NCBI RefSeq assembly: GCF_001039355.2
Contig: NW_019776021.1
Location: 51,158-115,157 of the forward strand
DNA from: Lingula anatina
Lineage: Eukaryota; Brachiopoda; Lingulata; Lingulida; Lingulidae
Direction: 5' to 3'
DNA: 64,000 bases
Each line of letters starts with the position of its first letter. Position 1 is the first letter of the stretch. Under the pieces are notes generated by a model. It searched no databases and was not told where the DNA came from. It saw only the letters and a list, made by a program, of their open reading frames with translations. The translations under genes and the position numbers were made by a program. Shown in pieces: positions 48,351 through 58,624 of the stretch.

Positions 48351-49105
48351 AAACCTGCAGCACATCCCAGTACCAGGTTACATACAACTACCGGGACGAA
48401 CTCGCCCAGTCAACTTGCACTGCTATGAGTGGCCGGAGAGGATGGGTGTATGCAGTGCGCAGGACGTGCGATGGCGACGGGCCAACTTGCGCACAAATCT
48501 GTAGACGCAGAGCCCTCTCTGCCCAAGATAGCCAAGTCAGCAGTAGAGGGTAAGAATTGCCCATTCACTGTTAGATATAATGTGTTCGGTTGTGTTGCAC
48601 AGATGATTATTTTGTCTCCAAAATTTACCCTTAAGATTTTTTTTCATTTCATAACTGTTCTTTATCCAACTTAAAAGCATAACGACCTTTACCTTTACAA
48701 TTTCCTATGGTTGACACTGCATTTACGCTACATTAGATAGATCCGTAATATACATGTATATATAATATGTCCCATACCTCCTGTGCAGAAGAGATGCAAA
48801 TTTCGTATATATCTCGTATATATCAATACTGAGATGTTTAATCCTTTAATTTTTCATTCTTTATTAGTTTTTATTTCATTGCTATCAACTCGTGGGCATC
48901 ACTTTCCTCCCATTAATCACAATACTAATTAATGGATTTTTTCAGACTGGAATGCTTTAACGCTCTCCATGTGTATGGAGGGAGACCCCAACTATCTGAA
49001 GATACTAGAAAAGACATTGCCAAACTCGGTCTGAAAATATTCCGCTACAACTCCTGTGATGGGAAGAGCTGTGGACCCAACTTTTGCTGTTGCCGCTCAA
49101 AATAA
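48351..49105 (+). CDS. Copy A: cysteine-rich secreted protein, exons 2-3 only
   Basis: Exon 2 is 48351-48549 and exon 3 is 48946-49105. Both have good splice sites and an open frame. The mature-type sequence runs TCSTSQYQVTYNYRDELAQ, RRGWVYAVRRTC, GPTCAQIC, then LECFNALHVY, LGLK, RYNSC and CGPNFCCCRSK, with 11 cysteines in these exons. Exon 1 is missing: in copy C about 170 bp containing the signal exon lie between conserved flanks, and here the flanks are joined (near 47860). The body is intact with no disabling change, so it is either a very young pseudogene or uses a distant exon 1, for example 39529-39616 (same phase). The stop codon overlaps AATAAA (49101-49106). Confidence 0.75.
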
Positions 49106-50343
49106 AGTCACCAGTTTTAACATCAGACAGAGTAATAAAAAAAATGACTGATTGGTACTAATAAATTTGGTAAAGAGGCCTATCATCAGCCTTCATGTAT
49201 CATTGACATAGCTTTTAACAGAGGAAAAATTGTAAAAGTTTGACAGTTAAATTTTGTTAATTTGACTTTACCATATACTGCAAAAGTGAGACTGTTGCAT
49301 TATGAGGACAGGAAAGATGTAACTGGAGTATTATAATAAATATAAGGCTATTATAGCAGAAATGAAAATGTGCATTTTATTGGAAACATTTTAGCTAGAT
49401 TTACAAAACATGATATATGATGAATTCTAGGGGCTACTTGTCCTTTGTTCTTGACATCCAAATAGTAATACTTTCAATTATCGATATGGGAGCTGAAATT
49501 AAAATACGCGCATGCATTCATAAGAACCCATGGGATATGTTTCCACCGAAGTCTCTATTATCAAACATATATGTTTAGTATAACGCACAAGCTATTGATA
49601 GTAATTTCAGTTGGGGGTGGGGGGGAGNTGTGAACGAAGCCTTATGCATTCCCCACCCCTTTTTGCCACACTTTTATGCACAGCTGGAGGATTTTTTTTT
49701 CTGTTTCTAGGATGCCTCTAAAGCCCCCTCTTTCTCCCGCTCTTGCTAGCCCCTAGGCCTCTTAACTAGGCCTCAAAACACCCTTTTTGATAACCCCCTC
49801 TATGTTAACATGGAGTAAGGATAATGGTTTCTGTTTAATATCGGACCGAGGCGTTTTGTGAACACTACAGTGCACACTGTGAGCGGAACCAAAACACGTG
49901 TATTTTTTCTGCAGTCAGATATTTTTTTACTGTCACATACTTTAATTTTTTAACAATAAAATCCAATAACTTATACAATATATGTAACAATCACTATCGG
50001 CACTATGATTGTGGACTTTTTTTTGTACATTGATTGAGTTGTGTCAAAGGTTTGGATATAGTTACATGTAAGAGCGTGATTCTCTGGGTTTTTTCCCAAA
50101 GATAAATTCGATCTACAAACCTCTTATTTCCAACGTATTCGTACAATCACCAGCTTTTCTGGATATAACTCAACGCCAAGAGGCGGCGTGTTAATTTGTT
50201 TATCTGGCTGCATTCAGCGAGAGTCCCCGTGGAGTTATATCGTTTTACTTAAAACGATAGTTTCATTGGAAATGAGTTTAATTTTCACTTTTCAAATCAA
50301 ATCATATAGTGTAAATGAGGATATTACAGTGCTGATTTACTCG

Positions 50344-50352
50344 TATATATAA
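50344..50352 (+). promoter_or_regulatory. TATA box of copy B
   Basis: TATATATAA with downstream GATTCTGCACTGCTGT, as in copies A and C. As in A, the signal exon that should follow is absent. Confidence 0.55.
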
Positions 50353-50732
50353 CTGCCGTTAACACTGGTTTTAATAGATTCTGCACTGCTGTAAGCTGAA
50401 TCCAAGTTATAGTGATATTAGCTATATATTATACAAATGCTTTAAAATGTTTGGTTGCGATATAGCAAAAAAAAAGAAACGGAATGAATACTTTGGGAAA
50501 TCCAGTGTTATTGTTTAATTTTTGTTATTTTGTTCTAGTTTGTTCTTAAAATTTTTAGATTAGACATTTTGAGGTCGGTTATTTATTTATTTAGCTGGAA
50601 TATCAATCAATTTCTCTATCAATTTTTCATAATATCGTGAAAAATGTGTAAAGACTGAATTTCAACAGCCATCACATTTAAGTTGAACATATGAACATTG
50701 GACAGACGGTCCCCAGTAATGTAATGCTGTAG

Positions 50733-50960
50733 GGGTGGTGCCCGCCTGGTGGTGCCTGCATGGTGGTGCCTGCCTAGTGGTGCCTGCATGGTGGTGCCCG
50801 GCTGGTGGTGCCCGCCTGGTGGTGCCTGCATGGTGGTGCCCGGCTGGTGGTGCCTGCATGGTGGTGCCCGCCTGGTGGTGCCTGCATGGTGGTGCCCGCC
50901 TGGTGGTGCCTGCATGGTGGTGCCTTCATGGTGGTGCCTGCCTTGTGGTGCCTGCCTTGC
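50733..50960. repeat. Expanded 14-bp minisatellite in intron 1 of copy B (about 16 units)
   Basis: Alternating GTGGTGCCTGCATG and GTGGTGCCCGCCTG/GCTG units spanning about 228 bp. It is GC-rich against an AT-rich background. The open frames on both strands (WWCLHGGA-type and APPCRHH-type) are by-products of the repeat. Confidence 0.95.
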
Positions 50961-51070
50961 AATGCGTCAAGATCCAGCAAACAATCTCTGAATGCATCAT
51001 CTTTTGAATTTAAATCGAGATATGTTTATCAGCATGCAAACACGTTGACAACTTCTCTCTTTTTGTGTAG

Positions 51071-52100
51071 AAACCTGCAACACAACCCAGTACCAGGTTA
51101 CATACAACTACCGGGACGAACTCGCCCAGTCAACTTGCACTGCTCTGAGTGGCCGGAGTGGATGGGTGTATGCAGTGCGCAGGACGTGCATTAGCGACGG
51201 GCCAACTTGCGCAGATATCTGTGGAAGCAGCGCCCTCTCTGAACAAGATGACCATATCAGCAGTAGAGGGTAAGAATCGCCCGTGCAATTTTAGATATAA
51301 TGGAGTCGGTTGTGTTTCATAGATGATTATTTTGCCTCCGGAATTTACCCTTAATACTTTTTTTTATTTCATAACTGTTTTTATCCAACTTAAAAGCGTT
51401 ACGTCCTTTACCTTTAGAATTTCCTATGGTTGACACTAGGCCTACATGTATTTTCCGCAACAGATATAATGTGTTCCATACCCTCTCTGTGCAGAAGAGA
51501 TGCAATTATATCTCACATCACTTTTGAGATGTTTTGACAATTTTTCAGTCTTTTTTTCGGGTTTTAATTTATTGTTATCACCTCGTGGGGTCCTTCACTT
51601 TCTCCCCACTTTTCACAATACTGATTTAATGGTATCTCTACAACTGTGACGAAGTTATTGGTTTGTCTTCTTCATGTTACGCGAGGTAGCAAATACAACT
51701 CAGATATTATCTTTCTTATTATTTATTGACCTACTGTCCAGTTATTACCCGCGCCGCTTCCTTCATTTCTATTCCTACCTCATGCAATCTCTAGCGGCCT
51801 TCTCTCCGTTTACACTAAGCGCAGTTGTATAAATACCATAAGAGCATGTCAATCAACTTAAGACACTGCCCGCTCTTATTCGCTGCATGCTGTCACTTAC
51901 TAACGTTACACAACATTAAACGTGTAGGTTTATTTTCCAGATTGCAATGCTTTAACGCTCTCCATGTGTATATGGTGAGACCGCAACTATCTGAAGATAC
52001 TACAATGGACACCGCCAAACTTGGTTTGAAAATACACCGCTACAACTCCTGTCATGGGACGGGCTGTGGACCCAACTTTTGCTGTTGCCGCTCAATATAA
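51071..52100 (+). CDS. Copy B: cysteine-rich secreted protein, exons 2-3 only
   Basis: Exon 2 is 51071-51269 and exon 3 is 51941-52100, both open with intact splice sites. All cysteines of copy A are kept (TCNTTQYQ, RRTC, GPTCADIC, LQCFNALHVY, RYNSC, CGPNFCCCRSI). Exon 1 is missing at the same place as in copy A, so the loss predates the A/B duplication. The terminal Lys codon and overlapping AATAAA of A and C have become ATATAAA. Intron 2 is 671 bp, against 396 bp in A and 577 bp in C. Whether it is expressed is unknown. Confidence 0.72.
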
Positions 52101-52861
52101 AGAGCTGTTAAAGTCTCCAGTTTTACCAAAAGATAGATTTAACATTTGGTAATTAGGCCTATCACTAGCCTATCATTGGCATAGCTTTTAACAGAGGAAA
52201 ATTGTAAGAGTTTGACAGTCAGATTTTGTTAATTTGAGTTTACCATATGCTGCAAAAATGAGACTGTTGCATTGTGAGGACAGGAAATTACGATAAATAT
52301 TCCCGTCTGATGATCTGTAACTGGAGTATTATAATAAAGATAAGCCTATTATGCAGAAATGAAAATGTGCATTTTATTGGAAACATTTTAGCATGATATA
52401 TGATGAATTCTAGGGGCTATTTGTCCTTTATTCTTGACATCCAAATAGTAATATTTTCAATTATCGATATGGGAGCTGAAATTAAAATACGCGCATGCTT
52501 TCATAAGAAACCATGGGAAATGTTTCCACCGATGTCTTTATAATCAAATATATATGTTTAATATAACGCACAAGCTATTGATAGTATTTTCAATTTTGGG
52601 GGGGGGGGGGGGGGGGCTGAAAAGGTGGACCTTTTTACCGTAAAATCTACGTGTGTTTAAGTACTGGCTTAGAACCATTGACTTTTGGTTTAGAGCGGAT
52701 ATTTTTCCAACCAGAAGTGAGGACCTTCCTAAGCCCCCACCCTCTACCCCCCTCCCACTCTCCTTCCCCGCCCACGGACCCGAATTCAGGGCAAAGATAC
52801 GATATCCTTTTGGTGATAGTTTCCGTTTTGTATACGACTCGATCACAAATTGTAAACTTAC
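52101..52861. other. 3' flank of copy B and U3 intron side
   Basis: Shared 3' flank of the nested gene (as after copies A and C), a 19-bp poly-G run (52598-52616), and a C-rich block (about 52617-52800) related to 59020-59210 and to the duplicated element at 40270. No gene seen. Confidence 0.5.
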
Positions 52862-52925
52862 CTGCGAAGGTCGACATTGTGACCAGCCGTGTCACATATA
52901 CCAGCCAATGTCCCTTCAAAGCCAT
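52862..52925 (-). CDS. Orphan signal-peptide exon of unit U3
   Basis: ATG at 52925 encodes MALKGHWLVYVTRLVTMSTFA plus one base and a GTAAGTTT donor. The exon is open and nearly identical to the U4 exon 1. The chitin-binding body that should follow is reduced to the scrap at 46876. The next phase-matched acceptor on this strand is U2 exon 2 (44782), so it could be an alternative first exon of U2 with an intron of about 8 kb, or a dead remnant. The W-to-R change in the hydrophobic core (WLxxx to RLVTM) weakens the signal peptide. Confidence 0.65.
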
Positions 52926-52980
52926 ACCAAGCCCGCCCAAGATACCAATTCTATATTGGAGTTTCCTTTTTTTATAACCA

Positions 52981-52987
52981 CCTTTAA
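52981..52987 (-). promoter_or_regulatory. TATA-like box of the orphan U3 signal exon
   Basis: The minus strand reads TTATAAA about 56 bp upstream of the ATG, at about the same distance as the TATA box of U4. It suggests that the promoter may still be functional. Confidence 0.4.
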
Positions 52988-53610
52988 ATTGCTAATACTG
53001 CGTCGTATACTAAATTACATACGTTTTACTTTTACTATATACAGGCAGCTGTCATTAAAAAAAGAAAAACACCTAAAGTGAACCAGTAAGCTTATTCTAG
53101 TTGAATTCTACGCTCAGCAAGTTTGAACCCATGCTACGCAGGGCACACAGAAGAGTGTTCAACCTCAATACTTGTCTCTGAGGTTATTGTGTTGTGAAAG
53201 GAATGCCTTGTTTGGTCTTTCCTGTGTTTTTACATAAAAAGTCACTAGATCGTTCACATTTTGTTTACATTAAGGGTCTATTGATTCCTCCCCAGTGGCC
53301 TTCTTGGATGAAGGTGAAATATAAAAAACATTTAATCACTGTCTATCGTTCAAATTTAGCTGCATTACTAATTATCAATACTAGTAGTTGAAAACTCCAT
53401 AAACGTGTACGCTGAACCGAGTTATTTTTAAGAGTGTATGCAATGTCCAGAGGAGATACTGTACATGTATACTTTTTATACCAATTTTAAGAGTCTTCTG
53501 CCTTCGTCAGCCAGTTCATGTGGCTGGAAGAGGGCACATAAATACACTCTTTAAACAAACCCGAGGTCCAGTAAAACATAGCACGAGTAACCTCTATAGT
53601 TATATTTTGC

Positions 53611-53632
53611 TCTCTCTCTCTCTCTCTCTCTC
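53611..53632. repeat. (TC)n microsatellite
   Basis: About 11 TC units in a context identical to the longer tract at about 59985-60020, in the paralogous segment. Confidence 0.9.
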
Positions 53633-54260
53633 CGGCACAATTTACTCAACATTGCTTTTCTTTGCACAACTGTCACATTTCAAATAACATAAAAATATTT
53701 TTGAGCACTGGTAATAATTTTGTTATTTACAAGATTAAAACAAGCATTTGAGTTATTTGAGCTGTCTCTTTAGGCGTATTTTCCCTTGAATTGTTTTGAA
53801 AGCTTTTAAGCTCGGGGGCGGGGGACAGCCCTCCAAGACGACATTATCAGCGCGTAGAAATCCCTGACGTCTCAGATCATTTTCTAGTATTTACCGATTG
53901 TTACTTCAAACATCGTGTGTTCTGTGCTATATATATAAAAAGATATATACAGATAAAATTGATTGTTTCAAAAGAATTAGATATTTACTAAAATACATTA
54001 TCGAACTGTTGTTGTAGATACCTTTTGAATGCATTGTTTTTTAACAATATTACAATTTCGTTTTATCTTTTAGAAATTTTCAAATTACTTTCTACTGATA
54101 TCTAGCCTAACATATCAGTAACAATTTTGTATTTTTTTCTATTAGAGGGACCTTTCAATAAAAGCAGCCGCTACCGGCCAAATTTCGAACACTATATTTG
54201 TGTTTGTCATTTACTTATCCTTTCGCTTGGGTTAATCAGTTAATATTAATGTGGTTACAC

Positions 54261-56107
54261 TCAAATTTTTATTTGCAGCAGGCAGAACAATAATGGCGTA
54301 AACAAACCAAGATAATGTTGAAAGTGAGCGGCGGATGAGGTTATTGGTGTAGTAATCGTAAGGCAAGCGTACTGGCTGGGCAAAACACAGATATTTTCGT
54401 ATGGATTGAAATTCAGACCTGTCGAACATGATTTTTCTAAAATCATGCCTTTCGAGCATGTAAGATAGCGGTTACAGTCGCCATACGGATGCACGTAGTT
54501 CTGTCCGTCGCGTGTGCATGTCGTTGTGGACGTGACTCCTGGTGTAGTAGGAGTAACTGTCCGAGGAGTGGTGCTACCTGTCCCTGTATACGGTGCTGTG
54601 GTAGTGGTTGTAGTGGTTGGCACGGTGTCTGTCCATGTATACGGAGCCGTGGAAGCGGTTGTTGTGGTACCTGTTTCTGTATACGAAATCGCTTTAGTGG
54701 TTGAACTGGTGGTCGTAGGACAAGCGTACTGGCTGGGCCAAACGCAGTAATTTTCATCTGGACTGTAATTGAGGCCTTCTGTACATGAGTCGTCTAATAG
54801 TATACCGTTCGAACATGTAAGATAGCGGGTGCAGTCTCCGGACGGATGCACGTAGCTCTGTCCATGGTTGCATGTTGTTGTCGACGTGACTGCTGGGGTA
54901 GAAGACGTCCCTGGCCCTGTATACGGCGCCATGGTTGAGGTTGTTGGGGTGGTCGTAGGACAAGCGTACTGATTGGCCCAAACGCAGTTACCATCAATTG
55001 GACTAAAGTTGAGACCCGCTGTACAAGACGTTTCTACAAGCATACCGTTCGAGCATGTAAGGTATATGGTACAGTCTCCGGACGGATGTACGTAGTTCTG
55101 TCCATTTGTGCATGTTGTTGTTGACCTGACTCCTGGGGTAGTTGGAGTAGCTGTCCCTTTGTATGGCGCCGTGGTTGTGGTTGTAGCAGTGGTGGTGGGG
55201 CAAGTGTAATCGCTTGGCCAAACGCAGCTATTATCATCTGGACTGAAAAACAGGCCTGTCAAGCAGGACTGTTCTAAAAGTATGCCGTTCGCACAAGAAA
55301 GATATCGGTTACAATCTCCAGACGAATGCACGTACTTATTGCCATGTGTGCATGTTGTGGTCGACGTGACTCCTGGAGTGGTGCTACCTGTCCCTGTATA
55401 CGGCGCCGTGGTAGAGGTTGTAGTGGTGGGCGTAGGGCAAGCGTACTGGCTGGGCCAAACGCAGTTACCATCGTCTGGACTGAAGTTGAGACCCACTATA
55501 CATGACTTTTCTACAAGCATATAGTTTGAACATGTAAGATACCGGGTACAATCTCCGGACGGATGTACGTAGCTCTGTCCATGTGTGCATTTTGTGGTCG
55601 ACGTGACTACTGGAGTGGTGCTACCTGTCCCTGTATACGGCGCCGTGGTAGTGGTGGTCGTAGGGCAAGTGTAATCGCTAGGCCAAACGCAACTATTATC
55701 ATCTGGGCGGAAAAAGAGGCCTGCTCCACATGACTGTTCTAAAAGTATGCTATTCGCACAAGAAAGGTATCGGTTACAGTCTCCGGACGGATGAACGTAG
55801 TATTGTCCATCTGTACATGTTGTTGTTGAAGTGACCATTGGGGTAGTAGGAATGACTGTCCGAGGAGTGGTGCTACCTGTCCCTGTATACGGTGCCGTGG
55901 TAGTGGTTGTAGTGGTGATCGTAGGGCAAGCGTACTGCCAGGGCCAAACGCAGTCATGGGTATTAGGATCAAAGTTCTGGTCGCGGATACAATTCTGGTC
56001 TAGTAGAGAACCACTTGCACATACTAGGTATTTGTTGCAATCTCCAGACGGATGTGGAAACGTGTCGCCAGCCGTGCATGGCGTCGCCTGTGTTGCGTGG
56101 TTTGCAG
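54261..56107 (-). CDS. U4 exon 2: seven chitin-binding domains, hydrophobic C-terminus
   Basis: Starts after an AATTCAG acceptor (phase 1) and joins the signal exon at 59251-59313. It encodes seven CBM14 domains: an N-terminal type (CTAGDTFPHPSGDCNKY), then GQYYVHP, GQSYVHP, GNKYVHS, GQNYVHP, GQSYVHP and a last one with an inserted residue (CTRDGQNYVHPYGDC). Each has six cysteines and the WPxQY/WPSDY end. Linkers are short TTTTTAPYTGTG segments; there is no large mucin region. The C-terminus, SSAAHFQHYLGLFTPLLFC then LLQIKI, is hydrophobic and may be a GPI-anchor signal. With seven binding domains the protein could cross-link chitin fibres. Intron 1 (about 3.1 kb) contains the complete antisense copy C gene. 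Confidence 0.88.
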
Positions 56108-57109
56108 CTGAATTAAAAAAGAATGAAGAGTAGTTGGAACAAAGGACCACTGTTTGATGCTCTTGTTTAACTTGTGCAACTCAATCCAAAATGGTGCAAA
56201 TGTTGTCCCTCAAGCGTAACGGAACTGATGTCACGAAAATGCTTCTAAACAACAAGCTGTTGGGCATATATATATTCCAAATTAGACAAATAAAGAATAT
56301 ATTATTTTTTTTAACAATATTACCAAGTGTAGCTGTCAAAATTGAATTGAGTTGAAAGACAATGCCTTCCCTTCAAAGTAATGCCCTACGAATCTAATGG
56401 ACTATTTCATCGTCTTTGCCACACTTTTATGCACACTGGGAGTAGTTTTTCTGTTTGTAGTATCCCTCTCAAGCCCCTTCATTCTCCCGCTCTTGCTAGC
56501 CCCCAGGCCTTCAACCCCCCCCCCTGATAACCCCCTCTAACTTGTGGAAAAGAAAAAGGCATACATACAGAGCAAAACCAGTTGAACAACGAAGTAGAAA
56601 ATACTGGTTAATGTTTAACATAGGACCGAGGCATTTAGTAGATGCTACAGTGTTGTGGCAGACGCGTTTTTTGAAAATGGTTTTATTATTGTCACATACT
56701 TTTTAACCAATAAATAAATAAATAAATAAATAAATACCATTTATGTGAATAATGACCAGCAGCAATATGGTTCTTCATTTTTTGTTCATTAATTGTGCTA
56801 GTGCCGTGTCAAGGATTTGCACAAAGTGAAGAGCGTGATTCTGTGGGTTTATTCTCAAGAATACAGGTATATCCGATTAACACGCCTCCTCTTATTTCCA
56901 ACCTACTCGTATCATTACCAGCTTTTATGTAATCTGCAGAGGATGCGAGTTAATCTGATTGCAATCAGCCAGAATCCCCGCAGAGTTGGATCGATTTACT
57001 TAGAATGATAATTTAATTGGGAATGAGCCCCGTGACCCATCCCGTAATTTTCTCCTTTTAAATCAAATCATATTTTGTAAAGGAGGATATTACAGTTCTG
57101 ATTTACTGG
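56108..57109. other. U4 intron 1 upstream of the nested gene
   Basis: Intron of U4 on the minus strand and the upstream region of copy C on the plus strand. It includes an (AAAT)n tract at 56712-56737. Blocks shared with 47040-47760 and 49640-50340 (for example CCGCTCTTGCTAGCCC) represent the conserved 5' region of the nested gene. Confidence 0.5.
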
Positions 57110-57118
57110 TATATATAA
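57110..57118 (+). promoter_or_regulatory. TATA box of copy C
   Basis: TATATATAA lies about 90 bp before the ATG. About 27-30 bp downstream is GATTCTGCACTGCTGTGAGC, conserved at all four paralogous sites and a likely transcription start region. Confidence 0.6.
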
Positions 57119-57200
57119 CTGACGTTAACACTGGTTTTAATAGATTCTGCACTGCTGTGAGCTGAATCCAAGCTACAGAGATTTTAAAGCGATATACAGT

Positions 57201-58624
57201 ATGCTGGGTAAAGTTGTGAAAGTGGCACCTCTCTACGTAGCTTGCATTGCTCTTATGGGAGTGTTGAGTTGTGATGAAGCAGCGGGAGGTAAGGCTTGAA
57301 ACCATTCATTAGTAACTTCATTCCTTTATTTATTCATTTATATATTTATTATGGGTATTTGGCTATAAAATGTTTTGTTCCTGTATAGCTAAAAAGAAAC
57401 GAAATGAAAGCTTTGGCCAATCCGATCCAATTGTTAAGCTTTGATGATTTTGTTCTATTCTGTTCTCACATCTAGCAATTAGACATTTTGAGGCCTGTTA
57501 TTTATTTAACTGGGTATCAATCAATATCTCCATCTATCTTTTCATGAAAATGTGTAAACACTGAATTTTAACCTGCCTGGTGGTGGTACCTGCCTGGTGG
57601 TGCCTGCTTTGCAATGTGTCAAGATCCCGTAAACATCCCTGTATATTAATATCAAAACACGTTTATAACTTCTCTGTTTTTTGTGTAGAAGCCTGCAGCA
57701 CATCCCAGTACCAGGTTGCATACAACTACCGGGATGAACTCGCCCAGTCATCTTGCACTGCTCTGAGTGGCCGGGGTGGATGGGTGTTTGCAGTGCGCAG
57801 GACGTGCAGTGGCGACGCGCCAACTTGCGCAGAAATCTGTGGAAGTAGCGCCCTCTCTGAACAAGATTACCAAGTCAGCAGAGGAGGGTAAAAATCGCCC
57901 ATACAATTTTAGATATAATGGGTTGTGTTTCATAGATGATAATTTTACCTTTAAAATCTTTTATTTCATAACTTTTCTTTATCCAACTTGAAAGCATAAC
58001 GACCTTTACCTTTAAAATTTCCTATGGTTGACATTGCATTTACGCTACATTAGATAGATCCGTAATATATATATCAGGCCTGTAGCCAGCAATTTCAAAT
58101 GGGGGGTTCGTTTTCTGAAAAAGTGGACCTTTTACCTAGATCAAATTTTATCCAAAGTGGACCTTTTCCCAGCAAAAAGGGCGGTTCTTTTGAACCCCCC
58201 CGAATCCCCCCTGGCTACGGGCCTGTATATATAATATGTCCCATACCTCCTGTGCAGAAGAGGTGCAAATTATATCTCGTATATATCACTACTGAGATGT
58301 TTTGTCAAACACAAGTCGTTAAATTTTTAATTCCTTTTTTTTTTGGAGGGGGGGGGGGTATTTTATTGCTATCACCTCGTGGGGTTCTTCACTCTCCTCT
58401 CATGATTCACAATCCTGATTTAATGGTATCTATACAACATTTAACGTGTAGGTTTATTTTCCAGACTGGAATGCTTTAACGCTCTCCATGTGTATACAGG
58501 AAGGCCACAACTGTCTGAAGATACCACAAAGGACACCGCCAAACTAGGCTTGAAAATGTACCGCTTCGACACTTGCAATGGGAGGCACTGTGGACCAAAC
58601 TTTTGCTGCTGCCGCTCAAAATAA
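57201..58624 (+). CDS. Copy C: complete cysteine-rich secreted protein, nested in U4 intron 1
   Basis: Three exons: 57201-57288, 57689-57887 and 58465-58624, giving 148 residues. Exon 1 encodes a signal peptide (MLGKVVKVAPLYVACIALM then GVLSCDEAAG). Exon 2 holds EACSTSQYQVAYNYRDELAQ, GGWVFAVRRTC and APTCAEIC. Exon 3 holds LECFNALHVY, LGLKMYRFDTC and ends CGPNFCCCRSK. Counting the Cys before DEAAG there are 12 cysteines, enough for six disulfides, with a CCC cluster at the end. I know no characterised family with this layout; it looks like the unnamed cysteine-rich secreted proteins in lophotrochozoan gene sets (from memory, not checked). A defence peptide or a matrix protein are both possible. 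The stop codon is embedded in AATAAA (58620-58625). A MITE sits in intron 2. It is the only copy with all exons, antisense to U4. Confidence 0.82.
57572..57612. repeat. Short version of the 14-bp minisatellite (about 3 units)
   Basis: CCTGCCTGGTGGTGGTACCTGCC... at the same intron position as the longer arrays at 48153 and 50733, probably closest to the ancestral state. Confidence 0.75.
58075..58225 (-). mobile_element. MITE copy 2 in intron 2 of copy C
   Basis: A 151-bp element with 15-bp terminal inverted repeats (CAGGCCTGTAGCCAG and the inverse of CAGGCCCGTAGCCAG), flanked by TATATAT on each side. Copy A has the uninterrupted site (about 48750-48775, CCGTAATATACATGTATATA followed by ATATGTCCC). 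It is the reverse complement of copy 1 at 24591-24756 and shares AAAGTGGACCTTTT and AGCAAAAAGGGCGGTTCTTT-type interior. Confidence 0.85.

Larger units (their letters stand above)
47061..52616. repeat. Tandem duplication of the nested-gene segment (copies A and B)
   Basis: Unit A (about 47061-49628) and unit B (about 49629-52616) align over their whole length with high identity, from CTTATGCATTCCCCACCC to ACAAGCTATTGATAGTA. Both end in a G run (49614-49628 and 52598-52616), which probably marks the recombination junction. Unit B is longer because of a bigger minisatellite and a longer intron 2. Confidence 0.85.
52926..54240. repeat. Segment duplicated at 59314-61440
   Basis: From the signal exon to the next body, this DNA matches 59314-61440: shared landmarks are CTTATTTxAGTT, ATTAAGGGTCTATTGATTCC, CAGTGGCCTTCTTGGATGAA, AGAGTCTTCTGCCTTCGTCA, (TC)n CCGGCACAATTTACTC and CTACTGATATCTAGCC. 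The 59-61 kb copy carries extra blocks near 60330-60720 and 60990-61250. It confirms that whole units of about 7 kb were duplicated. No gene is seen in either copy. Confidence 0.8.

Noticed and set aside
50619-51194. Open frames on both strands in the 14-bp minisatellite (WWCLHGGA and APPCRHH types)
   Set aside because: 14 bp repeats read through all frames, and there is no start context, family match or conservation in A and C.
52598-53081. Frames in the C-rich block beside the U3 and U4 signal exons
   Set aside because: They arise from repeat-derived low-complexity DNA shared with 59020-59210 and shift frame between the two copies.
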